A DNA stretch of 64,000 bases, from NCBI RefSeq assembly GCF_951793255.1, contig NZ_OX636706.1, positions 1,447,001 through 1,511,000 of the forward strand, read 5' to 3'. Source of the DNA: Desulfovibrio piger (GTDB lineage Bacteria; Desulfobacterota; Desulfovibrionia; Desulfovibrionales; Desulfovibrionaceae). Of the stretch, positions 43,128 to 51,304 are shown one piece after another. Position 1 is the first letter of the stretch. Each line of letters opens with the position of its first letter. The position numbers were made by a program, and so were the translations under genes. The notes under the pieces were generated by a model, which did no database searches, was not told the DNA's origin, and was given only the letters and a program-made list of their open reading frames with translations.

Positions 43128-44524
43128 TGCCTACCATCGCCGCCATAGCCACGGCTCCCGGTGCGGGGGGCATCGGCATCGTCCGCATCTCCGGGCCGCA
43201 GTCCCGGGAGATCCTTTCCCGCATGTTCAGCCCCGCGTCGGCAAAGTTCTCGGGCTTCCGGCCCTGGGTGCTGCACCGCGGGCGCGCCCTGGACCATGAA
43301 GGCGCGCCGCTGGATGATGTGCTGGCCGTGTTCATGCCCGGCCCGCGCACCTTCACCGGGGAAGACGTGGCCGAGATCCATTGCCACGGCGGCCCCTTCA
43401 TCGTGCAGGCCATTCTGGAAACGGCCCTGCGTCTGGGGGCACGGGCCGCGGAGCGGGGCGAGTTCTCGCGCCGGGCCTTCGTCAACGGCCGCATGGACTT
43501 GAGCCAGGCCGAGGCCGTGGCCGAACTCATCGCCGCGCCTTCGCGCGAGGCCCTGCGCTACAGCCTCAACCGTCTGGACGGCCTGCTGGGCCGCAAGGTC
43601 ACGGCCCTGCGCCGGCGTCTGGAAGAGCTGCGCGTGCAGATGAGCCTGGCCGTGGATTTTCCCGACGAAGAGGTGGAATGCCTCGCCCCCGAAGCCTTCG
43701 CCGCCGTGGTGGAGGACGTGGCCGCCGCCGTGCGCGGCCTGCTGACCGGCCAGCGCCGTGCGCAGGTCATGCAGCAGGGCGCCGTGGTGGTTCTGGCCGG
43801 TGCCGTCAATGCGGGCAAGTCCAGTCTGCTCAATGCCCTGCTGGGCCGCAACCGCGCCCTGGTCACGGACATCCCCGGCACCACGCGCGATTTCCTTGAG
43901 GAAAGCTGCCAGCTGGACGGCCTGCCCGTGCGCCTGACCGATACGGCGGGCCTGCGCGAGACCGACGAGAGCGTGGAAGAGATGGGCGTGGCCCTGAGCC
44001 GCCAGAAGGTGCGTCAGGCCGACGCCATCCTGCTGCTGGTGGACGGCGGCCGTCTGGGGCCTGCCGGGGCCGCTGCCGACTTTTGTCCCGACGAGGCCGT
44101 GCGCGAAGTGCTGGAACAGGCCGGCGACATCCCCGTGCTGCTGGTCTGGAACAAGGTCGATCTCGCCGAACCCGCCGTCTGGCCGCCTGTCTGGGGCCAC
44201 GGCCGTCCCTGCGTGCGCATCAGCGCCAGCACCGGCCACAACGTGGATACCCTGGCCCGCCGTCTGCGGGCCCTGCTGCTGGACGACGGCAGCCATACGC
44301 CGCCCTCCGACGGGCTGGCCCCCAACGCCCGTCAGTCGCTGGTGCTGGAACGTGCCCTGCACGAGCTGGACGCCCTGCTGGCGGACATCGCCGCAGGCAG
44401 TCCTTATGACTGCTGTTCCGTCCGTCTGGACGCCGCGGCGGCCCTGCTGGGCGAGGTCACCGGCCTGGACAGCCCGGAAGAGGTCTTGAATCGCGTCTTT
44501 TCAAGCTTTTGCATCGGCAAGTGA
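43127..44524 (+). CDS. mnmE: tRNA uridine-5-carboxymethylaminomethyl modification GTPase
   Basis: The 465-residue GTPase works with MnmG to modify U34 of certain tRNAs. The N-terminal folate-binding domain shows TIAAIATAPGAGGIGIVRISGP and FTGEDVAEIHCHGG. The G domain has GAVNAGKSS (about 225-233), TDIPGTTRDF, DTAGLRET and WNKVD. The C-terminus is the required CIGK. The start overlaps the jag stop by one base (TGATG). A promoter for the next gene is predicted inside its 3' end. Confidence 0.97.
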   Translation: MPTIAAIATAPGAGGIGIVRISGPQSREILSRMFSPASAKFSGFRPWVLHRGRALDHEGAPLDDVLAVFMPGPRTFTGEDVAEIHCHGGPFIVQAILETALRLGARAAERGEFSRRAFVNGRMDLSQAEAVAELIAAPSREALRYSLNRLDGLLGRKVTALRRRLEELRVQMSLAVDFPDEEVECLAPEAFAAVVEDVAAAVRGLLTGQRRAQVMQQGAVVVLAGAVNAGKSSLLNALLGRNRALVTDIPGTTRDFLEESCQLDGLPVRLTDTAGLRETDESVEEMGVALSRQKVRQADAILLLVDGGRLGPAGAAADFCPDEAVREVLEQAGDIPVLLVWNKVDLAEPAVWPPVWGHGRPCVRISASTGHNVDTLARRLRALLLDDGSHTPPSDGLAPNARQSLVLERALHELDALLADIAAGSPYDCCSVRLDAAAALLGEVTGLDSPEEVLNRVFSSFCIGK

Positions 44525-44537
44525 TTTGTGTTATAAG
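44509..44537 (+). promoter_or_regulatory. predicted promoter of the exonuclease gene
   Basis: TTGCAT (44509-44514) and TATAAG (44532-44537) are 17 bp apart; the -35 box is inside the last codons of mnmE. The start would be near 44544. Confidence 0.55.
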
Positions 44538-44548
44538 GGGCAGGTATG

Positions 44549-44567
44549 CGCGTACCGCAGGTACGCG
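44549..44567 (+). other. 5'-end hairpin of the exonuclease transcript
   Basis: CGCGTACC (44549-44556), loop GCA, GGTACGCG (44560-44567) lies only a few bases after the predicted transcription start, a position that often protects an mRNA 5' end. Confidence 0.5.
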
Positions 44568-44600
44568 GTACCTCCCTTAGGACACAAACCCCCGAACGGC

Positions 44601-45206
44601 ATGAATCTGGAAAGTCTGCGTCGCCGCCTGAGCAGCGACGAAATCAACGCCCTGCCCCTGTGCCATTACGAAGGGTCCATCCATCTGGTGCGCAGCCTGG
44701 AAGACTGGGAAAAAGCCCTGCCGGATCTGCAGCAGGAACAGGTGCTGGGCTTCGATACCGAGACCCGTCCTTCCTTCCGCAAGGGCCGGGTCAACACCCC
44801 TTCCCTGGTGCAGCTGGCCACGGCCCGGGCCGTGTATCTGGTGCAGCTTTCCTGGTGGCCTTTCGGGCCCGAATTGGCGGGCCTGCTGGCCGACCCCGCG
44901 GTCATCAAGGCCGGGGTGGCCATCGGCGACGACATGCGCGAGCTGGCCCGTCTGTATCCTTTCAAGCCTGCGGGCATGGTGGATCTGGGCATGGTGGCCC
45001 GGGCCCATCAGCTGACCACGCAGGGCCTGCGCACCCTGGCCGCCAACCTGTTCGGGCAGCGCATCTCCAAGGGGCCCCAGTGTTCCAACTGGAGCGTCAT
45101 GGAGCTGAGCAAGCGCCAGGTCATCTACGCTGCCACCGATGCCTGGATCGGCCGCGCCATCTACCTCAGGATGCGCGAACTGGGCATGACCGGAGAAGCG
45201 GCGTGA
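44601..45206 (+). CDS. DEDD-type 3'-5' exonuclease (RNase D-like domain)
   Basis: The 201-residue protein is a single DEDDy exonuclease domain. GFDTETRPSF carries the first Asp-x-Glu pair, GVAIGDDMREL the second Asp, and YAATDAWIGRAIY the Tyr and last Asp of motif III. It lacks the HRDC domains of full RNase D, as do the short exonucleases seen in many bacteria. Substrate, RNA or DNA, is not determined. The ATG at 44601 has no strong ribosome site, but upstream alternatives would run into the hairpin and are not homologous. Its TGA overlaps the next gene's GTG by 4 nt. Confidence 0.85.
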   Translation: MNLESLRRRLSSDEINALPLCHYEGSIHLVRSLEDWEKALPDLQQEQVLGFDTETRPSFRKGRVNTPSLVQLATARAVYLVQLSWWPFGPELAGLLADPAVIKAGVAIGDDMRELARLYPFKPAGMVDLGMVARAHQLTTQGLRTLAANLFGQRISKGPQCSNWSVMELSKRQVIYAATDAWIGRAIYLRMRELGMTGEAA

Positions 45207-46396
45207 GCGTCCTCCTGCCCGCCCTTGGTCCCCGGCTGGTCTTCTTCACCGGCGGTACGGCCCTCAGGGGCCTGAGTCGCAGTCTTACCCGTTACATCCA
45301 CAATTCCGTCCATCTGGTGACGCCCTTCGATTCGGGCGGCAGTTCCGCCGCCCTGCGCGAAGCTTTTGCCCTGCCCGCCGTGGGGGACATCCGCAACCGT
45401 CTGGCCGCCCTGGCAGACAGCATGATCCCGCAGAGCGTGCTGGACTTCTGGGAGATGCGCCTGCCCGCGGAAGGAGATTCCGAGGCCCTGCGCGCCCGTC
45501 TGCGCGCCATGGGCAGCGCCGGGCATCCCTGCTGGCGTCCCCTGCCGTCGGTCATGGCCGATGTGATGCGGGTGCATCTGGGCTATTTCCTGGAGCGCAT
45601 GCCCGATGATTTCCGCCCCCAGAAAGCCAGCATGGGCAACCTGCTGCTTGCCGGGGGCTATCTGCATTTCCAGCGCAATTTCACGCCGGTGCTGAGCCTG
45701 TTCAGCCGTCTTTTGCAGGTGCGCGGCGTGGTCCTGCCCATCGTCAATGCCTGTCTGCACCTGGCTGCCGAGCTGGCCGACGGCTCCGTCCTGGTGGGGC
45801 AGCACCATTTCTGTCGCCTGACCCAGCCGGTACGGCGCCTCTACCTCACGGTCCACGAACCGGGGCGCACTTCCACGGCCCTCACGCCCTGCCGTCCGCC
45901 CCTGTCGGCCACGGCGGCCACCTATCTGCAAAGCGCCGGGGCCATCTGCTATCCCATGGGCAGTTTCTACACCAGCGTGCTCTCCAATCTGCTGCCCGAC
46001 GGCGTGGGCCGTGCCGTGGCCGCGGCGCGCTGCCCCAAGATCTACATCCCCAATTCCGGCAAGGATACCGAGGCCCAGGGCCTGACCCTCACCGCCCAGG
46101 TGGACATGCTGCTGCGTCACCTGCAGCAGGACGCGCCGCAGGCGGGCCCCGGCGACCTGCTGCATGCCGTGCTGCTGGACAGCCGCCACGGCCGCTATCC
46201 CGGCGGCATCGAATGGAAGGAGCTGGAACGGCGCGGCATCGAGGTGGTGGACAGGGAGATGGTCTGCCCCGACGATCCGCAGCATCACGATCCCGAACGA
46301 GCCTCCGTGGCCCTGCTGGAACTGGTGGAAGAGCTGCGCGCCCGTGAGCGTGCCCCGGAAGCGGGGACGGCCGCGATCCCGGAAGAGGATGCCTGA
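45203..46396 (+). CDS. CofD/YvcK-like protein
   Basis: The 397-residue protein shows the CofD/YvcK nucleotide-sugar/2-phospholactate transferase fold. The N-terminal loop FFTGGTALRGLSRSL, then VTPFDSGGSSAALREAF and VGDIRNRLAAL are the family landmarks, and AGAICYPMGSFYTSVL with KIYIPNSGKDTEAQG follows. YvcK binds UDP-sugars and regulates carbon flux and cell shape; CofD makes F420. It resembles the CofD-related group that I recall from the 'GAK' system of deltaproteobacteria, but no ATP-grasp or HprK-like kinase gene is nearby. The start is GTG at 45203, overlapping the exonuclease stop, with GGAGAAG upstream. Function is unknown. Confidence 0.75.
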   Translation: MSVLLPALGPRLVFFTGGTALRGLSRSLTRYIHNSVHLVTPFDSGGSSAALREAFALPAVGDIRNRLAALADSMIPQSVLDFWEMRLPAEGDSEALRARLRAMGSAGHPCWRPLPSVMADVMRVHLGYFLERMPDDFRPQKASMGNLLLAGGYLHFQRNFTPVLSLFSRLLQVRGVVLPIVNACLHLAAELADGSVLVGQHHFCRLTQPVRRLYLTVHEPGRTSTALTPCRPPLSATAATYLQSAGAICYPMGSFYTSVLSNLLPDGVGRAVAAARCPKIYIPNSGKDTEAQGLTLTAQVDMLLRHLQQDAPQAGPGDLLHAVLLDSRHGRYPGGIEWKELERRGIEVVDREMVCPDDPQHHDPERASVALLELVEELRARERAPEAGTAAIPEEDA

Positions 46397-47436
46397 TGGA
46401 CGCCCTGCACCAAGACTGTCATGTGGCCGATGCCGCCCTTGCCGGCCAGCGGCTGGACGCGGCCCTGGCCGTGGTACTGGAAGCCCTGGGCCGGCCTGTG
46501 CCCGGCCTGCGCGGCCGTCGGCGCCTGCTGGAAGAAGGGCGGGTGCGGGTCAACGGCCGTCAGGCCCCCGCCGCCTACCGTGTCCGTCAGGGCGACAGTA
46601 TCAGCCTTTTCCCGGCTCTCCCGGAAGTTTTTCCTGATCCTGCTGCCGGTGGAGAAGCTCCCCGTGCGCTTTCCCGTCAGGGGCGCTGGCAGGCTTTTTT
46701 CAAACCCGCAGGCTGGCACAGCGTCAGTCTGGCCGGGGGCAGCGGCCGCAGCCTTGAGGCCGCCATCCCTTCGCTGTGGCCCGAGGGCGCCGTCCCTTCG
46801 GCCTGGGCCCTGCTGCAACGCCTGGATGCCCGGACGTCGGGCATCGTCTGCGCCGCCGTGGCGGATGATGCGGGCGGCCTGGACGCCACGGTGCAGGATT
46901 TTCGCCAGGCCGAAGCCGGGGGGCGGTGCTGCAAAGGTTATCTGGCCCTGCTGTCCGGTTGTCTGGAGCAGGAGGCCTGCGTGCGCCGAGCCCTGGATAT
47001 GGCGCAGCGCCGTGTGGTCCGTGTGCTGGATGCCGAGACCGCTGATGCCACCCGCTGGACCTGGTTCCGGCCCCTGTACCGCTGGCAGGGCGAGTCCTGC
47101 CGTGCTTTCGCCCGCGAACTGTGCCGGAGTTTTTCTTTGTCCATCCCCTCTTTGCCCGACAGTCTGACCCTGGCGGGCTGTACCATCCATCGGGGCGCCC
47201 GACACCAGATCCGGGCCCATGCCGCCGCTCTGGGCCATGCCTTGTGGCTGGATGGCCTGTATGCTTCCTCCCTGCCGCAGTCCTCAGAAGACGGGCAGGG
47301 ATATTTTTTTCTGCACCACGGCGCCTTGCATCTGCCGGAGGCCCGCTGGCTGCTGCCGCCTGACTGGCTGCCGGAAGGGGAAATCGCAGCCGCAGGCCGG
47401 AAATGGCTTGAAAACGATTTCATGGACACCGTATAA
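46396..47436 (+). CDS. RluA/RluD-like pseudouridine synthase with S4-type N-terminus
   Basis: The 346-residue protein starts with an S4-like RNA-binding segment (RRLLEEGRVRVNGRQAPAAYRVRQGDSISLF, about 41-73) and has the catalytic motif LLQRLDARTSGIV, in which Asp is the nucleophile. A late HRGARHQIRAHAAALGHAL-type segment (IHRGARHQIRAHAAA) binds RNA. It converts uridine to pseudouridine in rRNA or tRNA. The N-terminal part of the catalytic domain is divergent (WQAFFKPAGWHSVSLAGG). Start overlaps the preceding stop by one base (TGATG). The promoter of the phosphate-uptake genes is in its 3' end. Confidence 0.85.
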   Translation: MDALHQDCHVADAALAGQRLDAALAVVLEALGRPVPGLRGRRRLLEEGRVRVNGRQAPAAYRVRQGDSISLFPALPEVFPDPAAGGEAPRALSRQGRWQAFFKPAGWHSVSLAGGSGRSLEAAIPSLWPEGAVPSAWALLQRLDARTSGIVCAAVADDAGGLDATVQDFRQAEAGGRCCKGYLALLSGCLEQEACVRRALDMAQRRVVRVLDAETADATRWTWFRPLYRWQGESCRAFARELCRSFSLSIPSLPDSLTLAGCTIHRGARHQIRAHAAALGHALWLDGLYASSLPQSSEDGQGYFFLHHGALHLPEARWLLPPDWLPEGEIAAAGRKWLENDFMDTV

Positions 47437-47437
47437 T
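47408..47437 (+). promoter_or_regulatory. strong predicted promoter of the DUF47-PiT unit
   Basis: TTGAAA (47408-47413) and a perfect TATAAT (47432-47437) are 18 bp apart. The start near 47444 gives a leader of about 180 nt. Confidence 0.7.
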
Positions 47438-47445
47438 CTCTGCAA

Positions 47446-47470
47446 AGATAATAAACAGATATCATTATCT
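47446..47470. promoter_or_regulatory. inverted repeat at the start of the DUF47-PiT transcript
   Basis: AGATAAT (47446-47452) and ATTATCT (47464-47470) are exact complements 11 bp apart, just after the predicted transcription start. This position suits a repressor. It does not match the Pho-box consensus. Confidence 0.4.
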
Positions 47471-47626
47471 ATTGTAACAAAAGGCGGTACCCGCCCGGAA
47501 ACACGCATACCGGGCGTACACGATAAGGAATGAAGTCAGGGGATCCCGGTAATACATCCCGTGCGGCCGTTTGCCGCAGGGGCAGGGGGCCCCGTCCAGG
47601 GATCTTTCACATCAAGAGGAGGGCGC

Positions 47627-48256
47627 ATGTTCGCATCCCTGCTTCCCAAGTCCGCTCCGTTCTTTGAAATGCTGCTGGAGCAAAACAGCCATTTGCGCCA
47701 CATGTCGCGACTGTTGCTCGCCATGCTGGAGGACCTGTCCAAGATGGACGAGGCCCACAAGGAGATCGCCCTGATCGAGGAAGAGGCGGACAAACTCCAT
47801 GTGCGCATCATCCGCGACCTGTCGCAGACCTTCATCACGCCCATCGACCGTGAGGACATCCTGCGCATCAACCAGGAACAGGAAGAGGCTCTGGACGGCC
47901 TGCACACCCTGAGCACCCGTCTGCACATCTTCGAGTTCCCCACCATGCGCTTCCCCGCCGTGCAGCTGGTGCGCACCATCTGCTCCATGCTGGAGCTGAC
48001 CGGCGAGATGCTGGACGGCCTGACCCGGCGTGAGGACTGCCACAAGACGCGCGCCTTCCGCTACCTGCGCGGCGAGTGCGACATGCTGCTGGCCGTGGGA
48101 CTGGCCGAGCTCATGGACGACCAGCAGGAGATCACCCCCGCCCGGCTCATGAACATCATGAAGTGGAGCCAGGCTTACGACCGCATCAGCATGCTTCTGG
48201 AAAACGTCAATAATCTGGCTGAAACCATCGAAGAAGCGGTGCTGAAGAATGTTTGA
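47627..48256 (+). CDS. DUF47 (PhoU-like) phosphate transport regulator
   Basis: The 209-residue protein is almost wholly alpha-helical, with PhoU-like repeats: SAPFFEMLLEQNSHLRHMSRLLLAML and HKEIALIEEEADKLHVRIIRDLSQTFITPIDREDI, the latter carrying the E-x3-D metal-binding motif. DUF47 proteins usually accompany PiT transporters and modulate them. AGAGGAGGG lies before the ATG. The gene overlaps the PiT start by 8 nt, so their synthesis is coupled. The 190-nt upstream leader holds the promoter and inverted repeat listed here. Confidence 0.92.
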   Translation: MFASLLPKSAPFFEMLLEQNSHLRHMSRLLLAMLEDLSKMDEAHKEIALIEEEADKLHVRIIRDLSQTFITPIDREDILRINQEQEEALDGLHTLSTRLHIFEFPTMRFPAVQLVRTICSMLELTGEMLDGLTRREDCHKTRAFRYLRGECDMLLAVGLAELMDDQQEITPARLMNIMKWSQAYDRISMLLENVNNLAETIEEAVLKNV

Positions 48257-49253
48257 GATCCCTCTCCTGCTCATTCTGATCGTCCTTGTCGCCCTGGTAT
48301 TCGACTTTACCAACGGCGCGCACGACTGCGCCAATGCCATCGCCACCGTGGTCTCCACCAAGGTGGTGACGCCCCGCTTTGCCGTGGGCATGGCGGCCGC
48401 CCTCAACCTGGCCGGGGCCCTGCTGGGCACCGAGGTGGCCAAGACCCTCGGGGCGGGCCTTGTTCTGCCCGAAGTGGTCCAGGGCAGCCATATCCTCGTG
48501 CTGGCGGCCCTGCTGGGCGCTATCTTCTGGAACTGCCTCACCTGGTATTTCGGCATCCCCTCGTCGTCCTCCCATGCGCTCATCGGCGGCCTGGTGGGTG
48601 CTGCCCTGGCCCATGCCGGGCCCGATGCCCTCAATTTCGCCGGTATCGTCAACAAGGTGCTGCTGCCGCTGGTGCTCTCGCCGCTGGCGGGCTTTGGGGT
48701 GGGCTTCCTCATCATGTGGCTCATCTACTGGATCTTCGCGCGGGTCATGCGCAGCAAGGTCAACCGCATCTTCCGCAAGATACAGCTGGTGTCCGCGGCC
48801 TTCATGGCCACCAGCCACGGCCTCAATGACGCCCAGAAGACCATGGGCATCATCACCCTGGCCCTGTTCATCTTCGGCGAGATCGACGAAGTGGCCGTGC
48901 CCCTGTGGGTCAAGCTGGCCTGCGCCATGGCCATGGCCGCCGGTACGGCCATCGGCGGCTGGAAGATCGTCAAGACCATGGGCCACCGCATCTTCAAGCT
49001 GGAGCCCGTGCACGGCTTTGCCGCCGAGACCTCGGCCGCTCTGGTCATCTCCGGGGCATCCGTGCTGGGCGCTCCCGTGAGCACCACGCACACCATCTCG
49101 GCCTGCATCTTCGGTGTGGGGTCCACCAAGCGCCTTTCCGCCGTGCGCTGGACCGTGGCCGGACAGTTGGTCACGGCCTGGGTGCTGACTCTGCCCGCTG
49201 CGGCCACCGTGGGCTTCTGTTCCTACTGGTTGCTGCATCTGATCTGGAACTAA
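48249..49253 (+). CDS. PiT-family inorganic phosphate transporter
   Basis: The 334-residue protein has about ten membrane helices. The duplicated phosphate signatures are TNGAHDCANAIATVVSTKV (about 21-39) and SHGLNDAQKTMG, with PSSSSHALIGGLVGA and PVSTTHTISACI as the related helix ends. It imports phosphate as a metal-phosphate complex with protons or sodium ions. It follows and overlaps the DUF47 gene and is followed by a terminator. Confidence 0.94.
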   Translation: MFEIPLLLILIVLVALVFDFTNGAHDCANAIATVVSTKVVTPRFAVGMAAALNLAGALLGTEVAKTLGAGLVLPEVVQGSHILVLAALLGAIFWNCLTWYFGIPSSSSHALIGGLVGAALAHAGPDALNFAGIVNKVLLPLVLSPLAGFGVGFLIMWLIYWIFARVMRSKVNRIFRKIQLVSAAFMATSHGLNDAQKTMGIITLALFIFGEIDEVAVPLWVKLACAMAMAAGTAIGGWKIVKTMGHRIFKLEPVHGFAAETSAALVISGASVLGAPVSTTHTISACIFGVGSTKRLSAVRWTVAGQLVTAWVLTLPAAATVGFCSYWLLHLIWN

Positions 49254-49282
49254 GCGGATACCGCCCTGCGGGCCCGTTGCTG

Positions 49283-49321
49283 AAAAGCCCCGTGCTGTCG
49301 TCATGGCGGCGCGGGGCTTTT
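49283..49321. terminator. bidirectional terminator between PiT and EamA genes
   Basis: AAAAGCCCCGTGC (49283-49295) pairs with GCGCGGGGCTTTT (49309-49321), one wobble pair, around a 13-nt loop. It serves the converging transcripts. Confidence 0.85.
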
Positions 49322-49368
49322 GGCTGTTCCGGGGCAGGGGGGTATCTCGGGGCGCGGCCCGGCTGCGG

Positions 49369-50262
49369 TCAGGCTTTTTTGCGGCGCAGGGGCAGGCGGC
49401 CTTCGGAGATGACCAGACCGAGGATGATGAGGGCCATGCCGGTAAGGGCCAGGCCGGTCAGGCGTTCGCCCAGCAAAAGGGTGGCGGTGATGACCGAGAC
49501 CACGGGCACGGCGTAGATATAGACGCTGGTCTTGATGGCGCCCAGGATGCGGATGGTGAAATTCCAGGTGGCGAAGCACAGGGCCGAGGCCCCCAGGCCG
49601 AGGAAGAGCAGGTTGGCCAGCATCTCGGGCTGCGCCAGACGCTCCAGCCCCCAGCGGAATCCGGACAGCGGCAGGGTTGGCAGCATGAAGAGCAGGCCCC
49701 AGCAGAAGATGCGGCGCGTCACCTGCAAGGTATTGTAGCCGTAGTCGCCTATCTTGCGGGTCAGGATGGAATAGAAGGCCCAGGTCAGGGCCGCCAGCAG
49801 GGCCAGGACATCGCCCAGCGGGTTGAGCCGGAGCACGGCATTGCTGTTGACGGCGATGCAGACGATGCCGGACATGGCGCAGACGAAGCCCACGAAAAAG
49901 CCGGGATGCAGGCTCTCGCCCAGGACGATGCGGGCCAGCAGGGCCGTCAAAAAGGGCGATATGCCCACCAGCACGCCCACGTTGGACGCCGTGCTGTAGC
50001 TCAGGGCGATGTTCTCCAGCAAAAAGTAGAGGGTCACGCCGCACAGGCCCGCCAGGGCAAAGGTCACTTCCCGGCGCCGGTCACGCACATGCAGCAGGCG
50101 GGGGCAGGCCAGCAACAGGGCACAGGCCCCCAGCAAAAAGCGCAGGAAAAGGATCTCGATGGGCGCAAAGGCCTGCAGCAGCACCTTGGTGGAGGTGAAG
50201 GTGGCGCCCCAGATGAGGATGGTCAGGATGGCGGCCGCGTGGGCGGCAAGAGTGGGATTCAT
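49369..50262 (-). CDS. EamA/DMT-family transporter (RhaT/YdcZ-like, ten helices)
   Basis: The 297-residue protein has ten hydrophobic helices in two similar halves. The first has AILTILIWGATFTSTKVLLQ and FLRFLLGACALLL; the second has LALLAALTWAFYSILTRKI and ALCFATWNFTIRILGAIKTSVYIYAVPVVSVITATLLLGE. These are typical EamA signatures. Members export amino acids or other metabolites; the substrate here is unknown. GGAGG precedes the ATG at 50262; a longer frame upstream is not homologous. It is 127 nt downstream of ddl on the same strand. Confidence 0.9.
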   Translation of the reverse strand: MNPTLAAHAAAILTILIWGATFTSTKVLLQAFAPIEILFLRFLLGACALLLACPRLLHVRDRRREVTFALAGLCGVTLYFLLENIALSYSTASNVGVLVGISPFLTALLARIVLGESLHPGFFVGFVCAMSGIVCIAVNSNAVLRLNPLGDVLALLAALTWAFYSILTRKIGDYGYNTLQVTRRIFCWGLLFMLPTLPLSGFRWGLERLAQPEMLANLLFLGLGASALCFATWNFTIRILGAIKTSVYIYAVPVVSVITATLLLGERLTGLALTGMALIILGLVISEGRLPLRRKKA

Positions 50263-50389
50263 GGGGCTGCCTCCTTGGGCAGACGTGCGCCGGGGCGCTC
50301 GGAACGGGGCCGCTCCCGGCACGGGCCGGAAACGAAAAAGCGCGCTGCCCGGGGACAGCGCGCCTGAAGGCAAACGGAAGGGGCAGGGA

Positions 50390-51304
50390 TCAGGCTTTGG
50401 CGTGCTGTTCCATGCCCAGCTCGATGAGTTTTTCCAGCAGCTGGCCAAAGTCCATGCCCAGCTGGGCGGCCTCCTGCGGCACGAGGCTGGTGGGCGTCAT
50501 GCCGGGCAGGGTGTTGACCTCCAGCAGGTGCAGGCTGTCGTCGGGGCCGAGGATGAAGTCGGCGCGGCTGTAGCCCTTGAGGCCCAGGGCCTTGTGGGCG
50601 GCCAGGGCCAGGCGCTGCACCTCGGCGGTGACGGCCGGGGAAACGGGCGCGGGGCAGAGCTCGCGCGCGCCGCCGCTGGCGTACTTGCTCTCGTAGTCGA
50701 AGTAGTCGCCCGCCACGGGCTCGATGAGGATGGGCGGCATGGCTTCCTCGCCCAGGATGCCGCAGGTGATCTCCTTGCCGGGCAGCTGGGGTTCGATGAG
50801 CACACCTTCACCGGCGGCGAAGATCTCGTCCATGAGGGCATCCAGTTCCTGCCGGTTGGTGGCACGGCCCAGACGCAGGGAAGAACCGCCCGTGGTGGTC
50901 TTGACGAAGAGCGGCCAGGGCAGGCGCGGTTCCCAGCCTTCGGCGGGACGCACGGGCAGGAATTCCCAGTCGGCCGTGGGCAGGCCGGCCATGCGGAAGA
51001 TCTGCTTGGCGGCGGCCTTGTTCAGGGCCAGGAAGGAACCGGAAGGCCCGGAGCCCTGGTAGGGACAGCCGGCCTTTTCCAGCATGGCCTGCACCAGACC
51101 GTCCTCGCCCGGCGAACCGTGCAGGTTGATGAGGGCAAAGTCATGCTGCCGGGCGGTCTCCAGCAGCTCGTCGAAATTTTCCAGCAGGTCGAAGAAGGTC
51201 ACGGCGTGACCGCGTTTGAGCAGGGCTTCCTGCATGCCGCGGGCACCGGTCAGGGAGACCTCACGCTCGCTGGACCAGCCGCCCGCTATCAAAAGAATCT
51301 TCAT
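50390..51304 (-). CDS. ddl: D-alanine--D-alanine ligase
   Basis: The 304-residue ATP-grasp enzyme joins two D-alanines for peptidoglycan precursors. The first domain starts MKILLIAGGWSSEREVSLTGA; the ATP-grasp part has WPLFVKTTTGGSSLRLGR and the final HLLEVNTLPGMTPTSLVPQEA. Length is normal. Its start lies inside the 3' end of the HD-domain gene (44-nt overlap), implying coupled translation; an alternative ATG lies three codons upstream. No other mur or fts genes are nearby. Confidence 0.95.
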   Translation of the reverse strand: MKILLIAGGWSSEREVSLTGARGMQEALLKRGHAVTFFDLLENFDELLETARQHDFALINLHGSPGEDGLVQAMLEKAGCPYQGSGPSGSFLALNKAAAKQIFRMAGLPTADWEFLPVRPAEGWEPRLPWPLFVKTTTGGSSLRLGRATNRQELDALMDEIFAAGEGVLIEPQLPGKEITCGILGEEAMPPILIEPVAGDYFDYESKYASGGARELCPAPVSPAVTAEVQRLALAAHKALGLKGYSRADFILGPDDSLHLLEVNTLPGMTPTSLVPQEAAQLGMDFGQLLEKLIELGMEQHAKA

